This document shows positions 52,622 through 64,000 of a stretch of 64,000 bases of DNA, piece by piece. The stretch spans positions 4,879,501-4,943,500 of the forward strand of contig NZ_CP046266.1 in NCBI RefSeq assembly GCF_009720625.1, in the 5' to 3' direction. A program made the translations under genes and the position numbers. This DNA is from Metabacillus sediminilitoris (GTDB lineage Bacteria > Bacillota > Bacilli > Bacillales > Bacillaceae). The stretch's first letter is position 1. Every line of letters begins with the position of its first letter. The notes beneath the pieces were generated by a model. It worked only from the letters and a program-made list of their open reading frames with translations, made no database searches and had not been told where the DNA came from.

Positions 52622-52657
52622 TTAAGCTGCGAAAGCTAAGTTATTGTTAGTTTTGCC
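52622..52657 (-). other. tmRNA tag-peptide frame
   Basis: Eleven codons GKTNNNLAFAA then TAATAA. With the alanine carried by tmRNA itself the tag is AGKTNNNLAFAA, ending in the AA degradation signal. It is shorter than the 15-residue tag of B. subtilis. Confidence 0.9.
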
Positions 52658-52850
52658 AGTTATTATTGGCGTGACGTTTTAACGAAGACGATCCCTTCGG
52701 CCCGCAACCTAAGCTCGAACTACCCCTGTCGAATCCGTAACGCCCCCATGATAAGCCGTATATACCAGCTAGGGAATACGGGAGATATGAAGATAGAATA
52801 AGCTTAATTGCTTATGAAATTGTTGTGTAAGTGACTGTCTTACAAAACCT

Positions 52851-52878
52851 ATTATATCAAACTCATACAAAATTGCAA
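52851..52878 (-). promoter_or_regulatory. ssrA promoter
   Basis: TTGCAA (complement of 52873-52878) and TATAAT (complement of 52851-52856) with a 16-bp spacer. A leader of about 95 nt would be removed by RNase P. Confidence 0.7.
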
Positions 52879-52892
52879 TTGTAAGGTTTTTC

Positions 52893-53363
52893 CTAATAAT
52901 CTTTTTGGCGATCGCGGAAGGCACGTTCGATATCGCGTTTTGCTTCTTTTTTCTTTAAGTCTTCACGCTTATCATATTTCTTTTTACCCTTACCAAGACC
53001 GATTAAAACTTTAGCATAGCCATTTTTTAAGTACATTTTCAGCGGGACGAGTGCATATCCTTCTTCTTTCGTCGCACCGATTAATTTAACAATTTCACGT
53101 TTATGGAGCAAAAGCTTTCTTGTACGCAGTGGTTCGTGATTATATCGATTTCCCTGCTCATATGGACTCACATGCATATTGTGTAAAAAGACTTCCCCGC
53201 CTTCAACACGTGCGTACGAATCCTTTAAGTTCGCACGGCCATTTCGAATCGATTTAATTTCTGTACCTTGAAGGACAATGCCGGCTTCATATGTTTCTTC
53301 GATAGAAAAATCATGATTCGCCTTTTTGTTTTGTGCAACGACTTTTCCCATTCCTTTAGGCAT
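52893..53363 (-). CDS. smpB: SsrA-binding protein SmpB
   Basis: The 156-residue protein has the SmpB signature [20 protein letters not shown] then [10 protein letters not shown], the mid region [20 protein letters not shown], and the basic C-terminal tail [19 protein letters not shown] that enters the mRNA channel. It binds the tRNA-like part of tmRNA and places it in stalled ribosomes. Start ATG 53361-53363 follows GGGGAGGGG; a longer frame upstream has no ribosome binding site. ssrA follows by 145 bp. Confidence 0.96.
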   Translation of the reverse strand: MPKGMGKVVAQNKKANHDFSIEETYEAGIVLQGTEIKSIRNGRANLKDSYARVEGGEVFLHNMHVSPYEQGNRYNHEPLRTRKLLLHKREIVKLIGATKEEGYALVPLKMYLKNGYAKVLIGLGKGKKKYDKREDLKKKEAKRDIERAFRDRQKDY

Positions 53364-53480
53364 TGTTTCCCCTCCCCTCAAAACTTGCGGATTTAGCGAT
53401 AGACTATTATTTTAGCAAATAATGGACGTAATCTCAATGATTACGCAGTTACTTTTAAATTGATTCCATCAAACGGAAAG

Positions 53481-53513
53481 GCAAGCTGACACGAAAGGTT
53501 CGTGTCAGCTTGC
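53481..53513. terminator. Hairpin between rnr and smpB
   Basis: GCAAGCTGACACGAA pairs perfectly with TTCGTGTCAGCTTGC around three bases. Leftward only TTT follows, so it may be a partial terminator or an RNA-stability element. Confidence 0.6.
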
Positions 53514-53519
53514 AATAAT

Positions 53520-55874
53520 TTAACGTTTTTTCTTTTTTCTTTTTGCTTTTGGTGCATTTTCATAATGCTTCTTTTTCTTTTTGCGAGGTGGTCTTGTTGA
53601 CCACTCGCCATCATCCTTTTGTTTTGCCTGGCCATCTTTTTGTTTAGCATCATTTCGGCCTTTTCCAACTGAAATGACCTTTGGTTTTTCTTTTTCGGGA
53701 CGTCTTCTTGTCCCTTTCATACCGACAATTTCAAAATCGATTGAACGCTCGTCTTTATTTACATTCACAACTCGTACCGTTATTTCATCACCGATTCGAT
53801 AGACATTTCCAGTACGCTCACCGATCATTGCATAATGACGTTCATCATAACGGTAATAGTCGTCAGTCATATAACTGACATGGACAAGACCCTCGATTGT
53901 ATTCGGCAGTTCAACGAACATTCCAAAGTTTGTGACAGAGCTAATCATGCCATCATATTCTTCACCAATTTTATCTAGCATGTATTCAGCTTTTTTCAAC
54001 TCGTCTGTTTCACGCTCAGCTTCAACCGCTCTTCTCTCCATATTTGATGCTTGTTCTGCGATAACAGGCAGACTTTCCGCCCAGCTAGAGCGCGTTCCTT
54101 CATCAACTTTTCCTTCAATCAAATACGTACGGATTAAACGGTGGACAATTAAGTCAGGGTAACGTCTGATTGGTGACGTAAAGTGTGTATAAAATTCCGT
54201 TGATAAACTGAAATGCCCGACACTTTCTGGATCATATCTTGCTTGCTTCATGGAACGGAGCATAACCGTAGAAATAACCGTTTCTTCAGGTGTACCTGTT
54301 ACTTCTTCTAAAATATTTTGCAATGCCCGCGGATGAATATCATTAGCCGAACCTTTCACAGCATAGCCGAAATTAGTAATAAACTCTAAAAATCGCTGCA
54401 GCTTTTCTGTGTTAGGTTCTTCATGAATACGATAAATAAACGGCACGTTCATCCAATGAAAATGTTCAGCTACCGTTTCATTGGCGAGGAGCATAAACTC
54501 TTCAATTAAGCGTTCAGCTACAGAACGTTCACGAATGACAACATCTGTTGGATTTCCCTCATCATTCACAAGAACCTTTGCTTCTTTAAAATCGAAGTCC
54601 ATAGCTCCTCTGTTCATCCGTTTTGTACGAAGGACCTGTGCAAGCTCACCCATTTGTTCAAACATCGGGACAAGTGCTTCATATTTTTGAATAAGCTCCT
54701 CATCACGGTCTTCAAGAATTTTGTTTACATCAGAATATGTCATTCTTTCTGTTGTTTTAATAACACTTTGGAAAATATCGTGCTTCACAACCGTTCCTTC
54801 TTCATCAATTTCCATGACACATGATAATGTTAGTCTGTCTACCTTAGGATTTAACGAACATATTCCGTTTGAAAGACGGTGTGGAATCATTGGAATGACT
54901 CGGTCAACAAGATACACACTTGTACCGCGCTCTAATGCTTCCCGATCAATTGGCGATTGTTCTGTAACATAATGGCTTACATCAGCAATGTGAACGCCAA
55001 GCTTATAATGTCCGTTATCTAATTTTTGAACAGTAACGGCATCATCTAAATCCTTCGCATCAGCACCATCGATTGTCACAATCACTTCATCACGCAAATC
55101 ACGACGATCCTTCAAATCGTCTTCACTAATTGAGTCTGGAACATCATTTGCCTGCTGGAGCGCTTCTTCAGGAAACGGGCCTGGCAGTCCATGCTTATGA
55201 ATGATTGATAAGATATCAACACCTGGGTCATTTTTATGACCTAATATCTCAATGACTTCCCCTTCTGCACTCATCCGGCCTTCTGGATAGGTTGTTAGTT
55301 TCACAACAACCTTATGACCCTCGACTGCACCATTTGATGCATTTTTAGGGATAAAAATATCATTGGCAATCTTTTTATCATCAGGGATCACAAAGCCAAA
55401 GTTTTTACTTTCCGTATATGTTCCAACAATTTCTTGTACACCGCGTTCTAAAATGCGAATGATGGTACCTTCTTGTCTTGTTCTTGTTCCTGTTTCTGAA
55501 GCTTTAGGACTTACTCTGACTAAGACGGTATCACCATGCATCGCCGTTTTTAGCTCTGTTGGCGGAATGAACACATCATCTAAGCTAGTATCTTCCGGAT
55601 CAACAAACGCAAAGCCTTTTGCATGTCCAATTAACTTTCCTTTTAATAGATTCATTTTTTCCGGTAAGCCGTAGCGGTTGCTCCGTGTTCTGACAACAAG
55701 TCCTTGATCTTCCATTGCCACCAAGGCTTTGACAAAATCTTTAAATTCCGCTGAATCCTCAATTCCAAACGCTTCTTCAAGCTCTTGAACAGTGAGCGGC
55801 TTATAAGCTTCTTCTTTCATAAAAGCCAGTAGTTTATCAATATGTACTTGAATTTCTTGATTTTCTTGACTCAT
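53520..55874 (-). CDS. rnr: Ribonuclease R
   Basis: The 784-residue 3'-to-5' exoribonuclease shows, in order, an N-terminal helix-turn-helix region, cold-shock domains (about 65-230), the RNB catalytic domain with [14 protein letters not shown] near residue 271 (the Asp cluster that binds Mg), [21 protein letters not shown] sequence (here [16 protein letters not shown]), an S1 domain (about 635-715), and a long basic Lys/Arg tail. It degrades structured RNA and acts with SmpB-tmRNA on defective messages. It is the gene before smpB, the conserved Bacillus order. Confidence 0.96.
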   Translation of the reverse strand: MSQENQEIQVHIDKLLAFMKEEAYKPLTVQELEEAFGIEDSAEFKDFVKALVAMEDQGLVVRTRSNRYGLPEKMNLLKGKLIGHAKGFAFVDPEDTSLDDVFIPPTELKTAMHGDTVLVRVSPKASETGTRTRQEGTIIRILERGVQEIVGTYTESKNFGFVIPDDKKIANDIFIPKNASNGAVEGHKVVVKLTTYPEGRMSAEGEVIEILGHKNDPGVDILSIIHKHGLPGPFPEEALQQANDVPDSISEDDLKDRRDLRDEVIVTIDGADAKDLDDAVTVQKLDNGHYKLGVHIADVSHYVTEQSPIDREALERGTSVYLVDRVIPMIPHRLSNGICSLNPKVDRLTLSCVMEIDEEGTVVKHDIFQSVIKTTERMTYSDVNKILEDRDEELIQKYEALVPMFEQMGELAQVLRTKRMNRGAMDFDFKEAKVLVNDEGNPTDVVIRERSVAERLIEEFMLLANETVAEHFHWMNVPFIYRIHEEPNTEKLQRFLEFITNFGYAVKGSANDIHPRALQNILEEVTGTPEETVISTVMLRSMKQARYDPESVGHFSLSTEFYTHFTSPIRRYPDLIVHRLIRTYLIEGKVDEGTRSSWAESLPVIAEQASNMERRAVEAERETDELKKAEYMLDKIGEEYDGMISSVTNFGMFVELPNTIEGLVHVSYMTDDYYRYDERHYAMIGERTGNVYRIGDEITVRVVNVNKDERSIDFEIVGMKGTRRRPEKEKPKVISVGKGRNDAKQKDGQAKQKDDGEWSTRPPRKKKKKHYENAPKAKRKKKKR

Positions 55875-55889
55875 CTCGTATCCTCCTTT

Positions 55890-56630
55890 TTACCAATCGA
55901 GGCTTTCTAAAAATTGGTATACATCCTCATGCAATTTATCGCGTTCCTTGTCGAGGGTTATAACATGACCTGACTCTTCATACCAAATTAATTGTTTTTG
56001 ATCATTTTCTACTTCTTTATAAATAATATTCGCACTATCCGTATTAATCATGTTATCGTGTCTAGCTTGGACCACAAATGTAGGGGAATAAATCATATCA
56101 ACATTATTGCGAACTTCTGCAATAAGCTCCTGCAAGGCTTTAAGTGTATTCATCGGAGTTTTCGCAAACTCTACCATTTCTTCTTCAATAACTTCAGGTG
56201 ATTTCCCTTCAAACTTTTTATAGTTTCTAGCATAGTCAAGAATTCCCTGATACATAACTTCTTCACTTTTTATATACATTGGTGCACACATTGGAACAAT
56301 ACCCTTTACAGGTACAGTGTAACCTAGTTTAAGGGAAAACACTCCTCCCAGTGATAAACCAGCAACAGCGATATCTTTAAACCCCATATTTTTCAAGTGA
56401 TTGTATCCTTGCTCGACATCCTGCCACCAATCCTCTGGACCTGTATGAACTAGCTCTTCTGGAGGTACGCCATGGCCTTTGTATTGTGGAGCATGGCATG
56501 TATACCCTTTTTCACTTAGGAAACGTGCAAGCATACGGACATCTGCCGTATTGCCTGTAAATCCATGCAATAATAAAACCGCTTTTTCTCCACCCTCAAA
56601 TGTAAATGGCTTTGGTAATACTCTCTTCAT
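55890..56630 (-). CDS. est: Carboxylesterase (YvaK/Est30 type)
   Basis: The 246-residue alpha/beta hydrolase has oxyanion-hole sequence [16 protein letters not shown] near residue 19, nucleophile elbow GLSLGG with Ser near residue 94, Asp in [14 protein letters not shown] near residue 193, and His in ESGHVITLD near residue 223. It is close to Geobacillus Est30 and B. subtilis YvaK, which cleave short carboxylic esters. It lies between secG and rnr, the usual place. Confidence 0.94.
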   Translation of the reverse strand: MKRVLPKPFTFEGGEKAVLLLHGFTGNTADVRMLARFLSEKGYTCHAPQYKGHGVPPEELVHTGPEDWWQDVEQGYNHLKNMGFKDIAVAGLSLGGVFSLKLGYTVPVKGIVPMCAPMYIKSEEVMYQGILDYARNYKKFEGKSPEVIEEEMVEFAKTPMNTLKALQELIAEVRNNVDMIYSPTFVVQARHDNMINTDSANIIYKEVENDQKQLIWYEESGHVITLDKERDKLHEDVYQFLESLDW

Positions 56631-56769
56631 TCTAATAACTCCTTCAACATCAAGATCTTTTATTAGTTTATCCTATATTTACTAGCATTACTTATGTATT
56701 CTGCTTATTTCTATTTAAACAAAAGTATGATTAATGACCAATTAGTTTGCTCGGAGGTCTTAACATAAT

Positions 56770-56797
56770 AAAAAAAGAGCCTGATGCCCCAGACCCT
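56770..56797 (-). terminator. Probable terminator after secG
   Basis: GGGTCTG pairs (with G-U) with CAGGCTC in the leftward RNA, followed by TTTTTTT. Confidence 0.6.
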
Positions 56798-56809
56798 TTG
56801 CTTCACAAA

Positions 56810-57043
56810 TTATTGAACAATATATGCGACTAAGATTGTTAAAATAAAAAATAGTACCGATAAGACAATTGTTGCGCGGTGTAAAATAAGATCAAGTCCA
56901 CGAGCTTTTTGCTTCCCAAAAAGCTGTTCGGCACCACCAGAGATTGCCCCTGATAAGCCAGTGCTTTTACTTGATTGTAATAATACAACCGTGATTAGAG
57001 CAATAGATACTAACACAAGTAGGATAATTAATGCTGTATGCAT
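56810..57043 (-). CDS. secG: Protein-export membrane protein SecG
   Basis: The 77-residue protein has two helices: [20 protein letters not shown] and [20 protein letters not shown]. Between them is the conserved [20 protein letters not shown], then [11 protein letters not shown]. SecG is the small subunit of the SecYEG channel. Start ATG 57041-57043 follows AGGAGGTGG. The gene begins the secG-est-rnr-smpB-ssrA series. A 21-bp-phased repeat lies just upstream. Confidence 0.95.
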   Translation of the reverse strand: MHTALIILLVLVSIALITVVLLQSSKSTGLSGAISGGAEQLFGKQKARGLDLILHRATIVLSVLFFILTILVAYIVQ

Positions 57044-57149
57044 GAAACGCCACCTCCTGATATACGCACATCTAGATAGTTTAAATGTACCATACTTAGG
57101 GTTCTTACACAATATTGAGTTATTTCTTGGCGAAGTGATTCTTTTTCGA

Positions 57150-57250
57150 ATAATCTTGCAACTTTATAAGATTATCTTGCAACTTAATCAAGGAATCTTG
57201 CAACTTTCGAATGTAATTTTGCAACTTATGCTAACAATCTTGCAAATGAC
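57150..57250. repeat. Five-copy 21-bp-period repeat upstream of secG
   Basis: The motif ATCTTGCAACTT recurs with CTTGCA beginning at 57155, 57176, 57197, 57218 (as TTTGCA) and 57239, exactly 21 bp apart, with variable bases in between. It sits between the eno terminator and secG. Confidence 0.85.
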
Positions 57251-57269
57251 AAATTTCGACGGAACACAA

Positions 57270-57303
57270 TAAAAAGGAGCTGCTCTAGAGCAGCTCCTTC
57301 TTT
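57270..57303 (-). terminator. eno terminator
   Basis: AAGGAGCTGCTC pairs with GAGCAGCTCCTT; leftward it is followed by TTTTTATTG. It closes the glycolytic operon. Confidence 0.9.
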
Positions 57304-57312
57304 ATCACATTA

Positions 57313-58605
<1,293 letters not shown>

Positions 58606-58619
58606 TTAATTTCTCTCCT

Positions 58620-60972
<2,353 letters not shown>

Positions 60973-61042
60973 CTATAGTTCAACGAGCAAGTCTATATTC
61001 GTTTTTGATTTCTTTAAGATTTGATTCTCGTACTAGTGATAA

Positions 61043-61085
61043 AGCTCCAGCTCCACGCCTAGCTGTTCAAGGCGCTTACGCTTTT
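61043..61085 (-). repeat. Dispersed intergenic repeat, inverted copy
   Basis: In the leftward sense AAAAGCGTAAGCGCCTTGAA and AGGCGTGGAGCTGGAGC, similar to the ends of the element at 7222. It lies between pgk and tpiA, inside the glycolytic operon. Confidence 0.5.
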
Positions 61086-61090
61086 GTTTA

Positions 61091-62275
61091 TTACTTATCG
61101 TTTAATGCTACAACACCTGGAAGTTCTTTACCTTCCATAAATTCAAGAGAAGCTCCACCGCCTGTAGAAATATGGCTCATTTTATCTGCCAAGCCAAACT
61201 TTTCGACAGCCGCTGCTGAATCTCCTCCTCCAATGACTGAATATGTATCTTTTGCTTCAGCAAGTGCTTCACCAACAGCCTTAGTTCCACCAGCAAATGC
61301 ATCTAATTCGAATACGCCCATTGGTCCATTCCAAATAACCAATTTGGATTTTTTAATAACATCTGCATAAATTTCACGTGATTTTGGACCTGCGTCAAGA
61401 CCTTCCCAATCGCTAGGAATACTGTCAATTGATACAATTTGAGTATTTGCATCATTTGAGAAATCATCTGCTACAACGATATCGACAGGCATGTAGAAAT
61501 TAACGCCTTTTTCCTTTGCTTGATCAAGGAAAGATTTTGCTAAATCTACTTTATCTTCTTCTAATAGTGATTTACCAACATCATGGCCTAAAGCTTTGAT
61601 AAATGTGTAAGCTAATCCGCCACCGATGATCAGGTTATCAACTTTGTTAAGCAGGTTTTCAATAACACCGATTTTATCTTTTACTTTTGCTCCGCCAATG
61701 ATTGCAGTAAATGGACGTTCAGGATTTGATAAAGCTTTTCCTAATACTTCAAGTTCTTTTTCCATTAAGAAACCTGCAACAGCTGGAATATGCTTAGCAA
61801 TTCCTTCAGTTGAAGCATGTGCACGATGTGCTGCACCAAATGCATCATTTACATAAACATCAGCTAAATCAGCAAATGCTTTCGCTAATTCCGGATCATT
61901 CTTTTCTTCACCAGGATAGAAACGAACGTTTTCTAATAATAGAATGCCGCCCTCTTCTAATTTTGCAATTTCAGCTTTCACTGCTTCGCCATAAGCTTCG
62001 TCTGTTTTTACAACATTTTTACCTATAAGCTCTTGTAGTTTTTCAGCAACTGCATTTAAACGAAGCTCTTCCACTACTTGACCTTTTGGACGACCTAAAT
62101 GGCTAGCTAAAACGACTTTAGCACCTTGTTCACTAAGGTATTGAATCGTAGGTAATGCTGCACGGATACGTGTTTCATCTGTAACTTGTCCATCTTTCAT
62201 CGGTACGTTAAAATCAACGCGACAAAAGACGACTTTCCCTTTGACATCAATGTCTTTTACTGACTTCTTGTTCAT
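61091..62275 (-). CDS. pgk: Phosphoglycerate kinase
   Basis: The 394-residue two-domain enzyme begins [20 protein letters not shown]. It has [19 protein letters not shown] near residue 19, SHLGRPKG near residue 60, [20 protein letters not shown] near residue 112, and the nucleotide site [13 protein letters not shown] near residue 370. It makes ATP from 1,3-bisphosphoglycerate. Start ATG 62273-62275 follows GGAGGG. A structured leader and the gapA terminator lie upstream. Confidence 0.98.
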   Translation of the reverse strand: MNKKSVKDIDVKGKVVFCRVDFNVPMKDGQVTDETRIRAALPTIQYLSEQGAKVVLASHLGRPKGQVVEELRLNAVAEKLQELIGKNVVKTDEAYGEAVKAEIAKLEEGGILLLENVRFYPGEEKNDPELAKAFADLADVYVNDAFGAAHRAHASTEGIAKHIPAVAGFLMEKELEVLGKALSNPERPFTAIIGGAKVKDKIGVIENLLNKVDNLIIGGGLAYTFIKALGHDVGKSLLEEDKVDLAKSFLDQAKEKGVNFYMPVDIVVADDFSNDANTQIVSIDSIPSDWEGLDAGPKSREIYADVIKKSKLVIWNGPMGVFELDAFAGGTKAVGEALAEAKDTYSVIGGGDSAAAVEKFGLADKMSHISTGGGASLEFMEGKELPGVVALNDK

Positions 62276-62329
62276 GAAAAGCCCTCCATTTAATTGAAAT
62301 GCGGAAGCGTCTTTCAACCCCGTTACAAG

Positions 62330-62390
62330 CAAAAAACAAGCCTCCCAGAACGTTTTACCATTCGGGTGGATTCACTTATGACCACGAGGC
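62330..62390 (-). promoter_or_regulatory. Structured leader upstream of pgk
   Basis: In the leftward RNA, GCCTC and GAGGC close a region that holds GTGG/CCAC and CCC/GGG helices and is followed by TTGTTTTTTG. It could act as a terminator or attenuator between gapA and pgk. No known riboswitch is recognised. The remaining parts of 62276-62510 show no convincing gene. Confidence 0.35.
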
Positions 62391-62510
62391 AGCGACACTG
62401 CAGCTAAACACCAAAACCAGGTATGATCCAAAGTACACCCAGCTATTTTTGAAAGGCTTTATCTCCCTTTCAGTCCTCCATAGATAATAATAACGAATAA
62501 TACCGAAAAA

Positions 62511-62535
62511 GGGAAAGGGGATTATCCCCTTTCCC
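62511..62535 (-). terminator. Terminator after gapA
   Basis: GGGAAAGGGGAT pairs with ATCCCCTTTCCC; T-runs on both sides. In B. subtilis a terminator also separates cggR-gapA from the later genes. Confidence 0.9.
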
Positions 62536-62600
62536 CATTTTTTTCTTGCAATATCCCTTATTATGAAACTCTCCCATGAAGAGTTTGTATGTTTTAAGGA

Positions 62601-63608
62601 TTAAAGACCTTGTTGAGCAATGTAATCAGCAAGATCTACTACACGGTTAGAGTAACCAGTTTCGTTATCATACCAAGAGATAACTTTAACCATTTTACCT
62701 TCCATAACCATTGTAGAAAGTGCATCGATTGTAGAAGAGTTTTGGTTACCATTGTAGTCACCAGAAACTAGTGGCTCTTCGCTGTAACCAAGGATACCTT
62801 TAAGATCTCCTTCAGCTGCTTCTTTAAGAGCTGCATTGATTTCGTCAACAGTTACTTCTGCATCTAACTCAGCAACTAAGTCAACTAAAGAAACGTTTGG
62901 AGTTGGAACACGAACTGCTCCACCGTTTAATTTACCTTTTAATTCAGGTAATACTAATGCTACTGCTTTAGCTGCACCAGTTGTTGTTGGGATCATGTTT
63001 TCAGCTGCTGCACGAGCACGACGGTAGTCTTTATGTGGTAAGTCTAAGATTTGTTGGTCATTTGTGTATGAGTGAATTGTTGTCATCATACCACGGTTGA
63101 TACCAAATTTATCATTTAATACTTTAGCAAATGGAGCTAAACAGTTAGTTGTACAAGAAGCGTTAGAGATTACATCGTGGCTAGCTGCATCGTATTTATC
63201 TTGGTTAACACCCATAACGATTGTAATATCTTCATCACTTGCTGGAGCAGAAATGATAACTTTTTTAGCGCCTGCTTCTAAGTGTTTTGCAGCGTCAGCA
63301 CGTTTTGTGAAGAAACCAGTAGATTCAACAACGATTTCAACACCTTGCTCACCCCAAGATAATTTAGATGGGTCACGCTCAGCAGAAACTTGAATTGTTG
63401 TTCCGTCAACAACAAGGTTGTTACCGTCAACAGTTACTTCTGCATCTAATTTTCCGTGAACTGAATCATATTTTAAAAGATGAGCTAACATGTTAGCATC
63501 TGTTAAGTCGTTTACTGCAACAACATCAACGTTAGGATTTTTTAAAGCTGCACGGAATACATTACGACCAATACGACCAAAACCATTAATACCGATTTTT
63601 ACTGCCAT
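62601..63608 (-). CDS. gapA: Glyceraldehyde-3-phosphate dehydrogenase (glycolytic, GapA)
   Basis: The 335-residue enzyme has the NAD-binding start [16 protein letters not shown] and the catalytic Cys in [17 protein letters not shown] near residue 152, with His near residue 179 in [29 protein letters not shown] is typical of NAD-dependent glycolytic GapA. It oxidises glyceraldehyde-3-phosphate to 1,3-bisphosphoglycerate. It follows cggR, whose product represses the operon until fructose-1,6-bisphosphate accumulates. Confidence 0.98.
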   Translation of the reverse strand: MAVKIGINGFGRIGRNVFRAALKNPNVDVVAVNDLTDANMLAHLLKYDSVHGKLDAEVTVDGNNLVVDGTTIQVSAERDPSKLSWGEQGVEIVVESTGFFTKRADAAKHLEAGAKKVIISAPASDEDITIVMGVNQDKYDAASHDVISNASCTTNCLAPFAKVLNDKFGINRGMMTTIHSYTNDQQILDLPHKDYRRARAAAENMIPTTTGAAKAVALVLPELKGKLNGGAVRVPTPNVSLVDLVAELDAEVTVDEINAALKEAAEGDLKGILGYSEEPLVSGDYNGNQNSSTIDALSTMVMEGKMVKVISWYDNETGYSNRVVDLADYIAQQGL

Positions 63609-63630
63609 GATAAATTTCCTCCTTTAATAT

Positions 63631-63655
63631 GTTCAAGGTATAAGTACCTTTGAAC
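63631..63655 (-). promoter_or_regulatory. cggR-gapA intergenic stem-loop
   Basis: GTTCAAGGTA pairs with TACCTTTGAAC around a short loop, about 25 bases before gapA. In B. subtilis the cggR-gapA message is cut near here and a stem-loop stabilises the gapA part. Confidence 0.6.
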
Positions 63656-63722
63656 GCTACATTAATTAATGTGTTCACCTCTTACTAATTTGAAAGAAAT
63701 GAACGTATATAATCAGGGATGA

Positions 63723-64000
63723 TTAATCCCTTATTAACTCATTTGCAGCACCTTCATCTGTTATTAAGACAGAATCTAATGCTTGTTTCATATAGGCTCT
63801 AATTGCCTTTGCTTTTGAAGCACCACCTGCTACTGCAATAACATTTGGTACCTCGCCAATGTCACTTAGCTGAATCCCTACTGTTTGAACCTTATGTACA
63901 ATTTCACCCTCATGGTCAAAATAATAACCAAAAGCTTCTCCTACGGCATTTCCTTTTTTGATTTTAAGAAAATCTGCCTCCGGAGTTCTCCGGCGCTCCG
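63723..64000 (-). CDS. cggR: Central glycolytic genes regulator CggR, C-terminal part
   Basis: The last 91 codons are visible; the rest lies beyond the right edge. They include the sugar-phosphate-binding domain segments NAVGEAFGYYFDHEGEIVHK, VIAVAGGASKAKAIRAYMKQ and SVLITDEGAANELIRD. This is the DeoR/SorC-family repressor of the gapA operon, released by fructose-1,6-bisphosphate. The gene order and the sequence match B. subtilis CggR. Confidence 0.95.
   Translation of the reverse strand, partial: ERRRTPEADFLKIKKGNAVGEAFGYYFDHEGEIVHKVQTVGIQLSDIGEVPNVIAVAGGASKAKAIRAYMKQALDSVLITDEGAANELIRD

Larger units (their letters stand above)
52105..52747 (-). ncRNA. ssrA: tmRNA (ssrA) interrupted by a group I intron
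   Basis: Exon 1 is the complement of 52402-52747 and exon 2 of 52105-52121, giving a mature RNA of 363 nt. The 5' end GGGGGCG pairs with CGTCTCC before the encoded ACCA. GGATTCGACAGGGG and the tag frame after TAACTGGCAAAACTAAC are diagnostic. The tag is (A)GKTNNNLAFAA followed by TAATAA. The T-arm is split: exon 1 ends GTGGGTTCGAT and exon 2 starts TCCCAC, which rejoin to a five-bp stem with a seven-base loop. tmRNA with SmpB rescues stalled ribosomes; smpB and rnr lie directly upstream. Confidence 0.95.

Noticed and set aside
53581..55674. Several rightward open frames within rnr
   Set aside because: They are antisense shadows of a strongly conserved gene and have no ribosome binding sites.
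62340..62400. T-box riboswitch upstream of pgk
   Set aside because: The T-box sequence AGGGTGGNACCGCG is absent, and the downstream gene is not amino-acid related.

Overview
The window looks like the chromosome of a low-GC Gram-positive rod of the family Bacillaceae. The evidence is the gene order cggR-gapA-pgk-tpiA-gpmI-eno followed by secG-est-rnr-smpB-ssrA, the presence of ugtP, yjlC-ndh (with a Rex-like operator) and guaD, strong AAAGGAGG-type ribosome binding sites, frequent TTG/GTG starts, and catabolite-repression (cre) sites. I cannot name the species.

Layout. 1-2 kb: the end of a luciferase-like monooxygenase and selO. 2.1-2.7 kb: first 52-bp tandem repeat array, next to a truncated AEC transporter. 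3-9.8 kb: a tripartite tricarboxylate transporter (tctBA divergent from tctC), a methyltransferase, and a CitA/CitB-type two-component pair that probably controls the transporter. 10-15 kb: a NERD protein, the second and largest 52-bp array, and an ABC exporter with its TetR repressor and twin operators. 15-25.5 kb: a HTH/coiled-coil/J-domain protein, two efflux pumps (one behind an attenuator-like leader), a DUF2089/SHOCT operon, ugtP, a permuted NlpC/P60 protein and a PPM1-type methyltransferase. 26-32 kb: an envelope-stress module (response regulator, intramembrane kinase, BceAB-like transporter, DedA protein, UppP). 32.3-33 kb: third 52-bp array joined to an IS3 remnant. 33-44 kb: yjlC-ndh, guaD with an ankyrin lipoprotein, and assorted small, metabolic and regulatory genes. 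45-47 kb: an IS110-family element whose long 5' noncoding end is a candidate bridge-RNA locus. 47-51 kb: a HYR-domain protein overlapped by a small ORF, then azoR and small genes. 51.6-64 kb: the housekeeping block of ssrA, smpB, rnr, est, secG and the glycolytic operon.

Most notable observations. (1) The tmRNA gene ssrA is interrupted in its T-loop by a 280-nt group I intron (52122..52401). A LAGLIDADG homing-endonuclease gene broken by one nonsense codon lies just outside the gene on the other strand. (2) Three unlinked tandem arrays have different sequences but all share a 52-bp period, and every unit is a CTTCAT...ATGAAG hairpin followed by T-rich DNA. (3) A 21-bp-phased fivefold repeat lies upstream of secG. 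(4) Probable RNA-level control occurs ahead of an MFS pump, a methyltransferase gene and pgk.

How the genes work together. The tct genes and their two-component system form a carboxylate uptake unit under carbon catabolite control. The Bce-like module, DedA and UppP together would protect and recycle undecaprenyl phosphate. The glycolytic operon ends with eno; the adjacent secG-est-rnr-smpB-ssrA group covers protein export, RNA decay and ribosome rescue.
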